NCBI RefSeq assembly: GCF_023343835.1
Contig: NC_064437.1
Span: 41,317,967-41,381,966 of the forward strand
DNA from: Lagopus muta
Lineage: Eukaryota; Chordata; Aves; Galliformes; Phasianidae
Length of the DNA stretch: 64,000 nt
Direction: 5' to 3'
This document shows positions 24,540 through 38,500 of the stretch, piece after piece. Every line of letters begins with the position of its first letter. Positions within the stretch are counted from its first letter, which is position 1. A program made the translations under genes and the position numbers. The notes beneath the pieces are model-generated. The model did not search any database. It was not told the origin of the DNA and saw only the letters and a list, made by a program, of their open reading frames with translations.

Positions 24540-27500
24540 GTTGGTGTCCTTTCGTTTTGTGTGGATGGTATGCCTTACTATACGTTTTAATGTGTGCACA
24601 CATATATTTGCATTGCGTGTTTCTCCCCACTTTAGAAATGTATTTCTGTGGGAGTGATGCTGCTAGGCTGAATTTCCCGTGCTTTCAGGTCCCTCCCATC
24701 TCTCAAACCTGCCTGCTGTTTGCTTCCCTCAGCCCTAGCCCATGCTGTGTCTGAGCCCTAGCTCTTTGCAAAAGGGGAAACCTCATTCCCATTCCCTGCA
24801 GGGGAGAAGAGCCTCCAGCACTCTCTGTTTGGTGACTGGTGGCATTGCCTGCTTAAACAGCTGAGGCTGGAGATTAAATTTGTGAATTCAGTGTTGGTTT
24901 GAGACCTGGGAGAGGGACAGGCAAGGTACACTATAGCTGGTGTGACCATGGGAGGAGGGAAAGCCCAAGCTGTGCTGTAGCAGCAGGTAGCTGCTAAAAG
25001 GCCAAAGTCGTGACAGGCTGGCTTCTCTGTTGTGTTTGCCCTGACCCTTTCTGCTGTGTTTGGCTTGGGAAGTGAGTTGTGCTGGTGCTGCCAAGATAAT
25101 TTCTGGTACTGCTGGGGCATCACTGCAAAGCATATGGCCATGCTACACCCATTTGGGTCCCATCCAAACCCCACTAGAGCCAACAGGCTATTCCTCTAAG
25201 GATGAGGACAGGAGAGCTGCTGCTGAAGAAGCCTGAGCTTGAGCCAGTAGAGAGGGTGGAAAAGCACGGACTTCCACCATTGATCTGGTAAAGTCTTTCC
25301 TTTCACTGAGCTGATGCTAGTGGGGTTTGTATGGGGGTCTTTGCCCCTGGAGGGAGCTCCCTGCAGGAGCCCTTGCTTCATCAGGATGTTGAAGTCATTT
25401 TGATACATCAGAGGCTACACAAGCAACATCCCAGAGTGGAGAGCTGTGAGGAGAGTAAGCGCAAGTGCCACTGGTCAGACTTGTACTGCACGGCTGCACC
25501 CTTGTGCAGGGGTTGCATTCCCACCAGCGGGCAGAGGATGATGTGTAGCGTCCTCCTCATCACTGATTGCGTGAGTCTCAGGGGAAGCCAGGGTTTATCC
25601 TGGGTGATTTGAGACGTGCTGCAGGACCCCTCCTGGGAGCAGTGCCGGGGGGCTGGATGGACAGAGCGTCCTCATGCCTGTGGCACCTTTCTGCCTTTTT
25701 ATAGCACAGCTTAGCAAGGAAATGGGGCTATCGCACTGCCCACATGCCCAGCAGCACCACTGCTTTCTGAGCAGCCCTGTGGTGGTCCCAGTCCCACAGC
25801 CAGTGCACGGAGCAGCTACAGGACAGGGGCTCCTGCTTCCACGACTGATATTGCTGAGACTGACAGCTGTCTGCTTGGCCAAAGCATCAAAAACAGCTTG
25901 GAGAAAGGCACCAGAGCCCAAGCAGGAGATGCCTGGCTCGGGTCTTGAGTTTTTAACATTCAGGGGAGAGCTGCTGCCTGCAGGCGTAGCAGGAGGGCTG
26001 TGCACCCTACTGCAGGACTTTCCTTGCCCTCTCTGCCTGCTTTGGCTCAGCTCCTGAAGCAGACGTTTTGGAGGTGGTGGCATGGAACAAGCAGCTGAAG
26101 GTGCAGGGTGGAGATCTGCTATGATGGTTGGCTGGCACACACAACCTCGCCATTCTTTTTGTTATGTCTGAAGTGAGGTTAAGTTTTATGGTCTCCCAGA
26201 ATGGATGGTGAGGGACAAGAAGGAGAGAGAAAAACAGAAAAGGAGGAAGGGAATAGGGAAAGATGAGAGAAGAAAGACTGGGAAAATAAGAGACAGTGGT
26301 GAGTTGGGCTGGGGAAATAGTGGCTGTGGCCAGAATGGCTGTGGTGGGTGTGAATATGAGATATTCATTCCTCCTCCTGCCTTGCTGCTTCACTGCCACA
26401 GTTTCCTCCTGTTTTGACCTTAATGGGTTTCACAGCTTCCAACTCCGCATTATCCATCACACACACAAAAAGAAAAAAAAAAAAGGTAGCAAGGCTTTAA
26501 AGAAGCCTCAGCTTTGCAAGGAGCTCACCATGATGGGTGGGGAAGTGGGAGGTGATGGACATAGGAGGGCACTGAAGCAAGGCTGAGGTCAGCCCTTGAA
26601 ATTTTGTGGGTTTAGGGGAGTGCTGCTGGTGAGCACAGCAGGAAAGGACAAGGTGCTGAGAGCCAGAGGCTCTTGCCCAGGGCATGCTCCATTTTTTGCT
26701 ATGGATGAGTTAAATCTCTGTTGCTCCTCTTCATTGCTATCCATTCCCTATCTTGTCTGCCCATGAGCTGACGGAATGTAAGAAGCAAAGCTTCTGAAGC
26801 CTGGTAGAGGAACTCTAAGTTTGTGCTTAAACTCATATTGCTGTTAGCTAGAGCACATGGTGCCCTCCAGAGTGTGACGTGTTCACATCTGGGTGTCCCC
26901 AGGGTGTGCAGGCAGCCTTGGGGACACCATAAGGATTGCACCAAGAAGTGCAAAATGCCAGAGATGTGGCAGGTGCCTGCTGGACAAACAGAAATAAAGC
27001 AGAACTGACAGGGAGAGGAGATGGGTTGGTTTGTATAAAGCATTAAGTTTAAGCCAACTGGTGGGAATGTTCCATCTCAGATCAGCAAGACAAGCAGAGA
27101 GAGAATCTTTCTGTGAGGCAGCCTGGCCAGCACTGCTTTGCTTGCTACAGTAAAAAGCTCTTCCTGGTTACAGCGAACACCAGAGGGGAGTTTTCTGCAA
27201 GGCACAAATTGACTGTTTTCCCCCGAAAATGTCTGCATGGAGTGGGCCAGAACGGGTACTTCAGAGAGAACTTTGGCTCTGTGTAGGAATTCCTCTGCAT
27301 TTATAAGGCAACAGAAAATCATATAAAGATCACGAATAAACTCATTATTGGCATTAGTAGTAGAAAGAAAACTTTCCAAAGAAGAAAACAAGGTCCTTTC
27401 CCATGCTGGGTAACATTTGGTACTGTTTTGCTTGCCAAAAGCTTGGCAGGGTGGAGAGCAGGATGGGTTTAATGCTGCTGGCGGGGGAAAAAGAGCAGGA

Positions 27501-30500
27501 GTTGTGTGTGAGTAAAACAAAAGCAGGTATCCTCTAATGCCTGGGGGAAGATCAGATGCCCTTCTGTTCCCTGATGGGTGCCCTTGGCTTCTCCGGTTTG
27601 GATCAAAGGTATTTGTCACCTGTCTAGTGATGCTGAGGGGCTGTGCCATGAATGGGAAGGGGGCTTTGGTCATCGCTGCTGTCCCAGTAGTCTGATTTCC
27701 CTGGGACACTCTCCTTACTTAAGCAAGCAAAGGAAGAGCACCTGAAAACTCAATTTCCCACCTCACTTGAAGCTTTCTTTCTTTTTTTCTTTCCTTTTTT
27801 TTTTTTTTTTTTTTTTTTATCATTTGCGTAAATATCTTCAGAACTACAGTGAAAAATGTATTCCCAAGTGTCAGAAGGTTTTCCTCTAAGCCTTACTTCT
27901 AGGAGTGGAAAACATTAAGATAAAATCATGAGAGTTCTTCTGTTTTTCCTTCTGATTCTTCTGCTACCTAAATCCCCCTTTCTTTCATCTTGCTGCTTGC
28001 TTTTGCTTCTGACACATAGTCCTGAGTTTCTAGGGACTGGACCTTTAAGAAAAAACAGCAAAATTGGAAATAAAACAATGAGAGTTAACAGAACCACCAG
28101 CCCTTGAAATCCTCCTGATGGTTGTAATAGATTATCTATTTAAGACATGTTTCTTTTAGCTGCTGGAGATAGTGGTGGGAAATGATTTCACCTCCCCGGG
28201 TGACTGCAAACAACTGCATCTGCTAAAGAGCTATTAATCTGCCCCCTTTGAAGAAGTGCCCTCTCTTTCACCTAATCTCAAGTGCCCATCCAAAATAGAC
28301 AGTTGCAAGCCTTAGGAGGCCCCTTGTAGGAGCTGGTCAGCCCTGCCGCTGGCACGGGCTTCTTCAGCCACATTCGTATGTGTAGGGGGAAGATAAGTCA
28401 CTGGAAAGTATGACAGGCGAGAGCAAGCATGCCATATGGGCAGGCTGATGTTCTAAGAAGTGTTTTTAGCATTTCTGTCTAAGCAAGAGGTTGCCACTGT
28501 CTGTTCTGATGCCTAGTGCTCTAGATATCACCCAGGTGAAAAGCCAACCACAGGTCTCAGGAGATCACAAAAACTTAAGATTTGCAGAGACCGAATCATT
28601 TCATTTTTGCTTACAGAAGTCAGCCTTTGCCCTAAAATGACTGCTTTCTGTTGTGCTGGAAAAGCCACTTTTAGAGGAAAGCCTTTTTTTTTGCTGTCTT
28701 GAGCAAATCTAGCTTCTCATGCTGGACCAGGCAGGATTTTGCACAGTGGTAATGAGGGAAGCAGAAAACGTTGGGAATTTGTTTTGCTTTGCCATCTCAG
28801 TCCAAATTTGACCTGAGGTCTTTTTCTATTGCTGTCAGTGTTTGTTCAGTAGACTCTGCAGGAAATCCAGGCGTTCCAAAATTCCTGCTAGGTTTGACTC
28901 CTGCTAAAGAGGAGCAATCCCACAGCAGCACTGCCCTTTGCACAGGGCCTGTGGAGCTCCTGGACTCTGGGGAGGCACCTAGATGGCCAGGGATGGGGAA
29001 AATGCCCAGCACTGATGATTGCCTAGTGGACGCTTTGTACCAGTGCTTGCCCTGCAGAGTAGCACTCCTGTCTTCCCACCTGCAGGGCCTGTTTTCCACG
29101 GGGAGGCTACTTCAGCAGACCTGGCTGCTTCCAGTCCCCCAACCCTGCAGATAAAGTTGTGGGGAAATGCTGTCACTCTTGTTCCTCTCCTGGTCATGCT
29201 TGCGTCCTGCTGGATCGTCACTTCCCCTGATAAGTCTGGTCATGCTGTTCTTCTCCTTGTGTGTGAGCAGAGATGCAGCCAAGGCTTCTTGTAGCAAATC
29301 CTAACTCTGCCCAACCATGGACTATTCCTCCCTGGTCCTTAGGGACCTCTGTGTTGTGTGTTTCCTTGCAGGGTCCTGCTGTAGGCAGAGTGTCAGACCC
29401 TTGCTGATTAGGAACTGACTTCCTGCCCCATCCATGTGAACCACCAACTCTTCCTGTATAATCATGAAAGCTGTGTGAAGCCTGATTCCCAAATACATGA
29501 ACCTCACCCAGATGTGGCAGTCTCATGTTGAGACATTTTAGTTGGCATGTGTGTAGATGGAAATGAGAATGCTTGAGTCTGCATACCATTGACTATCCAA
29601 ATAAAGGCTCTGCTGTCCTGTTTGTGCTCATGCTTGACCATTAGCAAAATGTGTTCAAAGCAGACAGTGCTGTGGAACAGAGCTGTGCCGTTTGGGGTGG
29701 CAGCTAGATGGGAAGGTGCCCAAATGCAAAGATTCAAGTATCTCTGCTTTTAGACTGAGACAGCAGACACAGATTAAATGCTATGTGGGAACTGGTAGCT
29801 TTTCTCATGTGAAACCCTCTCCCCTCCCTGATATCAAATCAAGTCACTATCAAAACATTTCAGCATACAGTGAACAAAGATGCTCTGGAAATATTCAGTC
29901 TCTGGTCAGTTCTAACAGCTCATTTTGATTTAGACTTGCAATAAGGAAGCCAGTCTTTTCAAAGTGAAAAATAGAAGCATTCCAGCCAGTTCTACTGCTC
30001 TCTGACCTAGGAAGAAATGTGCCTTTTTTTCCTTCCTAAAATAAAACTGATAAAACTCCAAACTGATGCTTACTTGCAGGACACTTCTCATTAACTTGTG
30101 ATAATCAGATCAATTGTATATGATCCTGGGCATGGTCTTCTTTTAGCCTGGCACAGGACTGTTTCTTTCTCAATATCAGCCCTGGCTATGAAGCTACTAG
30201 ATTGGACTGTAAGATGCAGGTTGCACGGTTGGGCTTGAGGGTTACATGGTAAGAGGGAAGATCTCTTTAGCACAACACCCTTGCAGCTCAGTATTCTCAA
30301 AGCAGCTGAAATCATTAACCAAGTGTGATTCACAGGCATTAATAAATAACTTATTCAGATTGATTTGCATTTTCTTCACTAAATTGCAGTTATTTTAATT
30401 ATGTCTACAAGAGGTAGTGGGGATGTTGACCCCAAAGTGCATTTTGCGCTGGATATGGAACAGTTTTATTGACATTTCCATTGAGTGAGGAGGCCATGGC

Positions 30501-33500
30501 CTTGAGTGGACCTACACATCAGTTCTATTAAGAAATACTAACTCATTGGAAACGAGCATTTTGACATGATTCCACCTTGTGAAGGCTCTCAGTAGGTTTT
30601 GTTTTGTTCTGCGCTGTGGTAACATTAAACTTCAAAGCCTTGATGGTTTAATGAAATGCCATTGCTGTTTTCAGGCCACTTTCAGCTGTAATTTTTGATG
30701 CAACCTTTCTGCCTGTCCAGGTATATCTGTGGGTATATGAAGTCTACCATGGAGGGAAGAGTGCATTCTTCACATCTCTATTTTTCTGTCTTCCAAGTGG
30801 GTCTTCTGAGAAATGCAGCTTTCTCATGAGGATGTGATCCCCACTAATGGCTGTTGACTTTGTAACGCCTGTCAGAAGGACCACATTTGGAGGCCATTAT
30901 GAAACTCCGTCAGTCTGCTTCTAATCAAACCCTAGTTAAAGACTGTGAACTCTAATGCCTCTTTTCATTCCCAAGCTGGTCTGCTCTCTCTCTCTCCCAT
31001 CTCTGCTTGGATATTGTCTTCCAGTCCCACTTTTCCAAGAATTTGAAGCTTTGGGTTTCAGCTGTGCTAGTGACTCCTTTTACTCTTTTCCCTTCCTTAA
31101 CAGAAACTGAAGTTTCACTTGCCGAGACATCGAGAAGTTCGAGAGACTCACCAGCGATGCAACTGCCCAGCAGGTAGGGGTCTGTGACTGCGTGCACCTT
31201 GGAAGGGTGTTTTTTGTTTGCTTCTCATTGAAGGCTTGTATAGTGCTGCATTGTATATGAATGTGAAGTTATGCATGCTTGGGCTATAGGAAATGAACGT
31301 GGACAAGCACGTAATGAGTACGTACGTAAATGCTAATTATGCATATGACAGAAACAGCAGGAAAACCTACAGATATCCAGAAAGTCATCTGGCTAGTCAA
31401 TGAAGAGAGAAAGATGCATCCAGGGGGCGAATGATCCCATTAGCTTTAGATATCAACATTGAGGAGGGCAGAATGACTCTTAGGAGTTGTCTTTTTGGGT
31501 AATTTGAGAAGTGTTTGAGGCACAGAGGCTAGATCCAGTGCCAAAGCTGAATAACTAAATTTTGGTGAGACAAAATTGCTCTGAGCAAGGAGATTTGAAT
31601 TCCTTGGTGTTATACAACTATCTGAGGCATCTTGCAGAATAATAGCCTTCTCTTACAAGCACCCGTATATTAGGGTGGTTGAATGAAGTGGTCACTGAAG
31701 GTCCTACTCATAACATACAGAAATCTTATGGGATTGCTTAATTACATTATGTTTTTAATCATGCTAATATCAAAAGGCTCTTTGAGACTCTTCTTCTGAA
31801 GTGGTTTCAATACAATAAGTGACAAATTGCTATGGAAAAAACATTTGTGAATGGCATTTCATTCCATTAATATGAATCATACAGCCTTCCTCATTGTCTT
31901 TTGGTACATTTCACTGTGTAGAAGAAATGGATGTGAAGGATAGCCAGCATTCTTCTAAACTTGTTGAAGTTTTGGAAGAGCTTGAATGTGTACAACCAAA
32001 CTGAGTAGCTGAACTTCATCTCAAAAAGAAGGGCAGGGAAAGTTGTGCTTGAATAAGTATCTAAGACTTGCATTTGCATATTCTGTGGTTTCTTTCTTGG
32101 CTGCCTTGGTATTTTACAATGTTTGGTAATGTAAATGTCAAAGTGTATTTTAGTATGATCAGCAATGGGACACTTGTAGAAGAATTGATAAAGGGGCCTG
32201 TCTTCAGTCAAAGAAGTGATGAAAGAGTCCGTCTTTTTTATAACCAGTATTTGCTCATACTCAGCACATTTAGGTCTTTGTACAAGCGTAGGAAGTATAT
32301 TCTCTTTTCAAATTAAAATGGATTTGCAAGGTAGATTGCAAAAGCAAGATGTAAAGCTCTACAGGTTTGTGATGTAAGAGAACTAAAATCTAGGGGTCAG
32401 ATCTGCGTAACAGTGGAAAATGTCCCTTAAACAACAGGAACCGTTTTGGCTCAGATTTAAAAGACCATACAAATGAAATGCCTTCTCAACTTCTGCAAAA
32501 TTAGATCAAAACTGTGTTCAACTGTTTTTAAGTTTCACCTTTTTATTTCAATGGAAACACAAACTATATCTCTACTCCATTTTCAAGTTCCTGCCTAGAC
32601 TTGACTTAGAAATGCCATAAAACCACAGGAATGAATATTCTCCTGGTGTTTCTGAGCCAGCTTGGAGAAGGAGTTGTAGGACTTAAATGCAAAACAGGAC
32701 GAAACAGAGATTCCCCGATCTTTGAGGCCATCTGAGTGTGACTCTCCTGCAATAAGTGTGTGTGATAAGATTTACAACCTGGGCATTTGAGCATCAAGGT
32801 CATAATACCTGGTTACAGATACTCACATTCCTTTTGTGAAACCCTGGCAGCAGTTGATGCTGAATTTCTTGTAGCAAACTCAAGGTACCTGCTCATTTCG
32901 TGGAGCTCACTGTATTTCTGAAAGACAGCTACGATTTGGAAGGACAGTGAATGTCTCAAAGGGTCAGGCTTCCTGGCTACCTGTGAAAGTTTCATGTCTT
33001 CATCAAATACTCTGTGGCCACATAATCTGTTTCTAAGAATCCATATCCTACACCAAATTTTCCCTTGGTCCAAATGTGAAGTTGTGGCAGGTAAAGTCTT
33101 GGTTGGCTGTGAGCAGTGCAGAAATGAAGGTACCTTTGGCCAGCCATTGTCTCATCTGAGATATTTTACTGTGGCATGTTTCCCTTCAGTCTCTGGGCCA
33201 AGACCTTGGGAATTTTCTTCCCCAGTGCATTTTTTTTTGTGTGTCCAAATGCCCTGAGGACCAGACCGTGTGATCCTTCTGAGACACTCAGAAACATTTA
33301 AGATGTTGCAAGACTTAGCACATGCGTATTCCTTCTCATCGGCCTACTCCACCACCTATAAACAAGCACACATCATGTTCCTCACCAGAAATAAATGTTT
33401 ATCAGAAGTGACATTTCAGTACATCCCTAATTCTGAGTAAGGTCTCTGTGTGGCAAAGAAGGGGAAAAGGAAGATAAGTTCATCTGCTGAGCTGTTTGGT

Positions 33501-35540
33501 ACGGATGTGGAGGTCCTGGGCAGGGTCACCCGTTGCCATAGGAGGGCTTCAGGACATGAGAGTCTGAGAATGTAAGTGGTTTGGGAAAACTGGGAACAGG
33601 GGAGCAAGAAGGCTGTGAAGTGTGTGACTGTGCCGTGGCTATCTGAGTGCACACGATAAGGACTGTAAGAATAACACGGTCAGGAAAACAGCACAGCTGT
33701 ATTTATAGCAAACGATAAGGAATTATATGTTTCCTTCAGCTGGGAAGCTGGTACTTCAGATCACTTGGGCTGGGACTGGGCGTTACTACCTGTGAGTGAG
33801 ATGTTGCTCTGTGGCGTTTTTTTCAAGTTCAGAGGTCACAGTGGGATTCTCCACCACTCTGGTAAGCTTCATGCGAGTTAGGATAAGGCTCTGAAGCCTC
33901 ACTGGCAGCAATAACTGTACTGAATTGCTCATTAGCTCCACACTTTGCCTGGCAGCAAGGCAACATGTAGGTGGGGATTTCAGCACAGGGCAATACTTGT
34001 GGGATTTTGGTGGGACCTGGGTCTGATTTCTTGGATAGAGCCTTCCCTTGTAGCTTTTGTTTACATGAGGGAAGTGTTTCTTTTCCACACGAGGTCTGGG
34101 CATAGCTGAGAGCTCAGGACAGCTACCTGAGTTTCAGAGGAGCCTCTTGTGACCTCCCTTGATTTCTGCCACAGAATAACACAGTAATGAAATGCTGTAA
34201 GGGAAAAGCATTGTGTTTGAGTTTGAGAGAGTGAAACACTGATCCTTACCGGTCTGATCCAGACCCAGTTGCAGTACAGACATTGTCTGCCTGGACAATC
34301 TCAAACAGCCAAAGATTACCACCAAGACCCCCTCCCACAGCCTTCCTGGCGGAGGTGGGCGCCTGTGTATTTTATATACTGTAACTCTTTTTATTAGACC
34401 TTTCCCATCTCTCTCTCTTCAGCTCCTATTTTCACAGTCCCCACACGACTGTTTTTCACTTTGCTGGCTCACTACTCCAGTCTTCAATATCCCTTAAAAA
34501 AATAAAGGGCTGGCTCCTTTCCCTCTGCCTCCGCACTGCTTGTTTTGGTCCGGTTTCTCCTTAGGCAGGTTGGGAGTCTGCAGTGCTGGAGGCGGTCAGC
34601 TGCACAGGCAGGGAAACAGCTCGGAGGGATGATTTCCATCCCCCCCAGGGCCCAGGAGGGAGGTGGGCTTGGGAAGATGGTAGCTCTTGCCCTTCAGCTC
34701 CTGGGAATGAGCTGGGTGGTCAGCAGGAGGTCACTCAGCCCCGGTGCAGCTTGCATAGAACCTCACCTGTGTACCCCATTGCCTGCCCCAACCTCTTGGC
34801 TGTTCTTGTCAGTTCTGTTTGGCCATTCAATATTACTAGTAGTAGCCACTGCAACTCAGAATGTTGCTACGTTTACCTTGTAAGGTGGCTGGTGAGAGCA
34901 GAGGTGCAGTGGTGGCCCCAAAGTGGCCTGGGCTGTGTAATGCATAGCGTGCACACTTGGTCCAAGCATCCTGCTTGCCCCAGGAGGAGGTCAGCAAGAA
35001 GTGTTGCAGGGCTGAGGCGGGGCCTTGGCTCCCACCCAGGATGTGTCACCCAGTGCCGGCAAGGCCAGCTGGCAGGAGGCAGCAGGATTTCCCACGTCCT
35101 GACCCCTGCCTGGCCCGGCACAGGGAGGAAACATTGGGAAGGGCATGACCAGGTCTGGCGGATGTGGATGGTAGGGATGGAGAGTGATCCTGGGCAGTGT
35201 GGGCTGAGCAGCATCGCAGCACCCAAGCAGGATTTTGGAGCCCTGGTGTGGAGTGGAAAGGTCAATCCGTGGCTATTTAAATGCCAGGGGCTACAAGCTG
35301 AGTCGGTGGCTCTGACTCAGAGCCAAGAGAAATGTGAGGCAGGAGCAGATAATGAAACACTCAGGCTCACAGCCCCTCTGTCAGGAGGTGTGTTTGAAGT
35401 GCTATGTTTTTGTTTGACCCGTTTTTGGGATAAGTCAGCAGTTTTCTGTGTTGGCTACACAGAGGATGGTCTGGGCTGTAAGGCAATGATTTTTCTGCTC
35501 TAAAAATGTCTAAATGCAGCTTATTAACAACCTCTAAGGC

Positions 35541-35571
<31 letters not shown>

Positions 35572-38500
35572 AGAATGAAACTTTATGCATCTCCTCTTTC
35601 CCTGAATATACCAGCAAAGCCCTTGTGAGTGGGCTGCTGGAGAGCCGAGCTCCTCTGGGCTGCCATGGCCGAGCATCCAGCAGTGCTGTGGCTGGAGCAG
35701 CACATTGCTGCATCAGAAAGTGCTGTTAGCTGGCACAGCACCCCATGGTGCAGCACGTCTGGAAGCAAAGTTGCAGCATCATCATTGCTTAAATACTTCT
35801 GCTCATTTCTCCCTCCTTTTTAAGAATTCTCCCTGGGAATTCTATTATTCCCTGAAATTTAACTGTGTTCTCCCGTCCACATTTTTCTGGCCCTCTAGAG
35901 TATACACACACTTCAGCCTCGAAGGTTGCTCATGCGCCATGGCCTGCTGGCTGTATTTTGGGTTGGGGTTTGTTTGGTTTAGGCATACTGTTGTTTCATT
36001 TGTTTTGAAGATGCAAACCACACAATGAATTCCACAGATTCTGAGAGCAGTTATGAATAGATGGGGATGAGCGACTCAGAAAAAAACAAACAAACAGTTT
36101 GTTTGGTCAACTAACTCTTTCTCAGAACACGTAGGCAGCTGTGCTCTTACTCAACTGCCTGGGGCAGATCGAGGCCTCGCCTCACCTGGAGCTTACCGCA
36201 TCCACCTCTGAGGGATGGTAGCAGGGAGCAAGGATGCTCCTTGCTCTCCTAAGCATCAGCTCATCCTGCTTAGTCTACGTTTGGGATGTAAAGTGGCTTA
36301 ATTCACATTTGTTTAAGCGATTTTAGTGAACCTGCTATTGTGGGCTCACGTGAGCAGTTAATACAGCTGAAAGTATTGCTCAGGCTGCGAGACAACTGGT
36401 GTACAAGCTCACCCTGATGCTGCTGTCACTGAGACGAGCTAGGGAGGGAAGAACTTCTGCCTTCCCTCTTTGTCCAGCAGATGCTTAGAAACAGAGTTGA
36501 TGCAGTCAAAAAAGAAGGTGCTGAGGTACAATGATGGACGCAGGTGCTCTGCGAGAAGGTGGCCTGTTTGTTTGGGCCCATCTGCTTGTTTGTGTAATTC
36601 CCTACTGCCATGTTTGGGCCTGTCTCCTGGGAACCCTGGGCTCCACTCTTGACCCTCTACTACTGGAGGACTGCATTTGTAAGAGGAAACTGTCCCACTG
36701 TGATCTTTAGTTACTGCTGCCACAGACATTCAAATAATGGGCCTAGTGGGGATTGGCACCCTTTATTCAGACCAGGACCCAGCAGGTTGCCTGCAGGGCA
36801 CCCAGGATTCATGTGGATGGCTGTGGCAGAGAGCTTCTGCATATTTAATGGGTTTATGTACAGATGTTTGGTGGAAGTGTTTACACCATTGCGTGCCTGT
36901 GCTTGCAATGTATATGGTACATATGGGCATAAATCAGCTCCGTGACAAAGCAAGGCAAAGACATCCCAGATGGTTGGGGAAACCCAAGGAGCGCAATGCG
37001 CTGCTACTGTACTCGAGGGCTTTGATTCAGTGCGAGCGCTACTGGGGTGGAGGAGTTTTCCCAGGCCTGGGCTGCGTGCACATGGCCGGGCTGGTTTGCG
37101 TCAGCCACTGACGCATGTCCGGGCCTTGCGATGCGGGTCTCACGTGTGCTGCCCATCCCGACAGCTTTGTGGTGGTGGGAGGAATGAGGGTGAGCTGCAC
37201 CGTCCGCCAGGCCCTATGGCAGGGCACTTGCGCAAAGCGTGAGCGTCTGCCAGCCCACGAGGAGCACCGAAAATATCCAGGATGGGCCAAAGGGGATGTT
37301 GCAGGCGCCAAGCAGCTCGCTCCAAAGGGGACTTTGCACTGGTGCCAGTGTTAGCTGCTGCAGCATGCTTAATGGTGATGGGGTGGTACAAAGCAAGCTG
37401 CTGCTGGTGGGGATGGCTCTGCTTGGTGTCCCAGGCAGGGAGCAGGGTTTTGCAGTGGGGACACGAGGAGCCCTGTTCTGTGAGGCGTCAGGCGATACCC
37501 GATTCCCTGTCTGCTCTTCCGGGCATCTGCTTGTGTCTTCGCAGCCGTGGGGAGAGAGCAAGGCTGATGTGCTGGTGCCCAAAAAGGTGTCCCAGGGCGC
37601 AGATCAACAGGAAGAGCGGCGGGGCGGCTTTCCTCCCCCCAGATCAACTTTCAGCCTCTGTGCCAGGCAGTGGGGCCACAGGTACAGCTGATGGGGCCTG
37701 GGGAGAAGTTTAAAAAGGAGAGGTTGCATTATGCAGGGTTGGGAGGCCTTGGGAGGCAGAGCTGGTAGAGGCAGAAACCTCATCTGTTAAACACATACCA
37801 CCCGCCCCCCCACCCGGGGAACATTCAATCCTCCCTTTGATGGACGTCCAAGAAAATACTTCTTCCACATCCTAAACTTGTTAGCACCAGTTAATCATCT
37901 TAACCTTTTCCCCCTCCAAATGCACACTCCAATGAGTTTCCCATCGCTGGCAGCCATTAAAGATGCAGCAATGCTTTTTGCACAGGCAAGCGTAGGGACA
38001 TTAATTATTAAACATCCTGGTTGCCCCTCAGGTAGCAGAACAGAAGCTCATGTGTTGTGAAGTGCTGAATCCACTTCAAAGTGACTGTCCAGTGCGTTGT
38101 TTTCAAGGGAGATGCTCCTGATGCAACTCCTCTTGTCCAGGAGCTGAACCAAGCTTTGTGGTTGAGCTCCTGCCTTGGGTCAGGACCCAACTGGGGCTGT
38201 AAAAGAAAGCAAAGGGAGGAACTTCAGTTCTACGGTGCAGTTATCTCCTCTCAGCTCCTGGAAAATGACTGTAGGGTGTTGGCAGGCAGTACCATAGGTG
38301 TGATGCTTGGTCCCAGCACTTTCTGCTGCAGAATGTCCCAGATTCATTGAACCCACTTGACACAGGGATGTGCCCTCTCTGCAGGGAAAGCTCAGTGGCC
38401 CTTTGCTCTCACATTTTTCCCTGCCCCAGCCCCTGTATAACCCCTAGCTCAGAGGTCTCTCTTGCTCACATACTCGCTGATGGGCTCACCATAGCTCACA

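Noticed and set aside
27077-27709. 210-codon minus-strand open frame in intron 1
   Set aside because: No recognisable domain, and the composition is typical of a chance frame. No promoter or poly-A context was seen.
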